The position numbers and the translations under genes were made by a program. From an uncultured Tepidimonas sp. (GTDB lineage: Bacteria; Pseudomonadota; Gammaproteobacteria; Burkholderiales; Burkholderiaceae_C), in NCBI GenBank assembly GCA_937949455.1, contig CALEDU010000112.1:1-5172 (forward strand): DNA of 5,172 nucleotides, given 5' to 3'. How positions within the stretch are numbered: position 1 is the stretch's first letter; every line of letters starts with the position of its first letter. Positions 5,051-5,172 of the stretch are shown one piece after another. The notes beneath the pieces were generated by a model, which searched no databases, had not been told where the DNA came from, and saw nothing but the letters and a program-made list of their open reading frames with translations.

Positions 5051-5172
5051 GACGTCCTCCTTCGGGTTTACGGGCATCGAACGGGGCGGGCGCGGGGGAG
5101 CTGGGCGGACCGCTCGGATCGTGCCGGCTGGCACCGTGTGGGCCATCGTGTCCTGGCCCGTGTGTGGCGGGT
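5034..5172 (-). CDS. His-rich C-terminal tail of an unidentified gene (enters from right edge)
   Basis: An open minus-strand frame enters at the right edge and ends at the TGA 5036-5034. It shows 45 codons: PATHGPGHDGPHGASRHDPS, a Pro/Ala/Ser linker, then ARKPEGGRHGHSH. Seven of 45 residues are histidine (positions 4, 8, 12, 17, 41, 43, 45 of the visible part). The rest is Gly and Pro, so it is a flexible, probably metal-binding tail, not a folded domain. The gene ends 17 bp inside the 45-aa ORF, so the two are co-transcribed. Such tails occur on proteins of copper and other metal resistance loci (outer-membrane TolC-type channels, multicopper oxidases, transporters). The visible part cannot say which. 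Confidence 0.6.
   Translation of the reverse strand, partial: PATHGPGHDGPHGASRHDPSGPPSSPAPAPFDARKPEGGRHGHSH
5056..5062 (-). promoter_or_regulatory. Strong Shine-Dalgarno site that sets the 45-aa ORF start
   Basis: On the minus strand AAGGAGG lies 5 nt before the ATG at 5050. It is the best ribosome binding site in the window and sits inside the 3' end of the preceding His-rich gene. It argues for initiation at 5050 rather than at 5146. Confidence 0.75.

Noticed and set aside
5051..5146. N-terminal extension of the 45-aa ORF to an ATG at 5146 (77 aa)
   Set aside because: The added residues are Pro/Arg-rich shadow sequence of the His-rich frame, and the strong RBS points to 5050.

Overview
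This window looks like a piece of chromosome from a GC-rich betaproteobacterium, most likely order Burkholderiales (Comamonadaceae or a close relative). The evidence is the GC-rich codon use, a short GspC without a PDZ domain read divergently from gspG, a long IlvA with two C-terminal ACT-like domains, and a Burkholderiales-type Coq7. I cannot name genus or species from the sequence alone.

Layout. (1) Bases 1-1144 are part of a type II secretion (T2SS) locus. A partial gspH (runs off the left edge) and a complete gspG lie on the minus strand and overlap by 26 bp. A short gspC is read divergently on the plus strand. The gspG and gspC start codons are only 24 bp apart. (2) Bases 1203-2786 carry biosynthetic threonine ammonia-lyase ilvA (minus), convergent with gspC. 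(3) Bases 2787-3049 form an information-rich spacer between the divergent ilvA and an OsmC-family gene. It holds an AT-rich patch with nested inverted repeats, a good minus-strand promoter, a short GC-rich hairpin, a CU-rich stretch and a textbook intrinsic terminator. All the transcript elements lie on the minus strand, upstream of ilvA. This is either an unannotated small RNA of about 105 nt or an attenuated ilvA leader. (4) Bases 3050-3502 encode the OsmC-family redox protein (plus), convergent with coq7. (5) Bases 3512-5172 (minus) look like one operon. In transcription order it holds the His-rich C-terminal tail of an unidentified gene entering from the right edge, a 45-codon ORF resembling an internal fragment of a cupredoxin domain, a Tat-exported DUF411 plus CusF fusion protein, and coq7 of ubiquinone biosynthesis.

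How the parts work together. GspG/H are the major and a minor pseudopilin, and GspC is the inner-membrane connector, of the same secretion machine. The right-hand cluster is a periplasmic copper-handling module with a quinone-biosynthesis gene at its 3' end. The most interesting items are the sRNA or leader element before ilvA with its operator-like dyads, the DUF411-CusF fusion, and the mini-cupredoxin ORF with a very strong ribosome binding site. I see no mobile element, CRISPR array, tRNA or rRNA.
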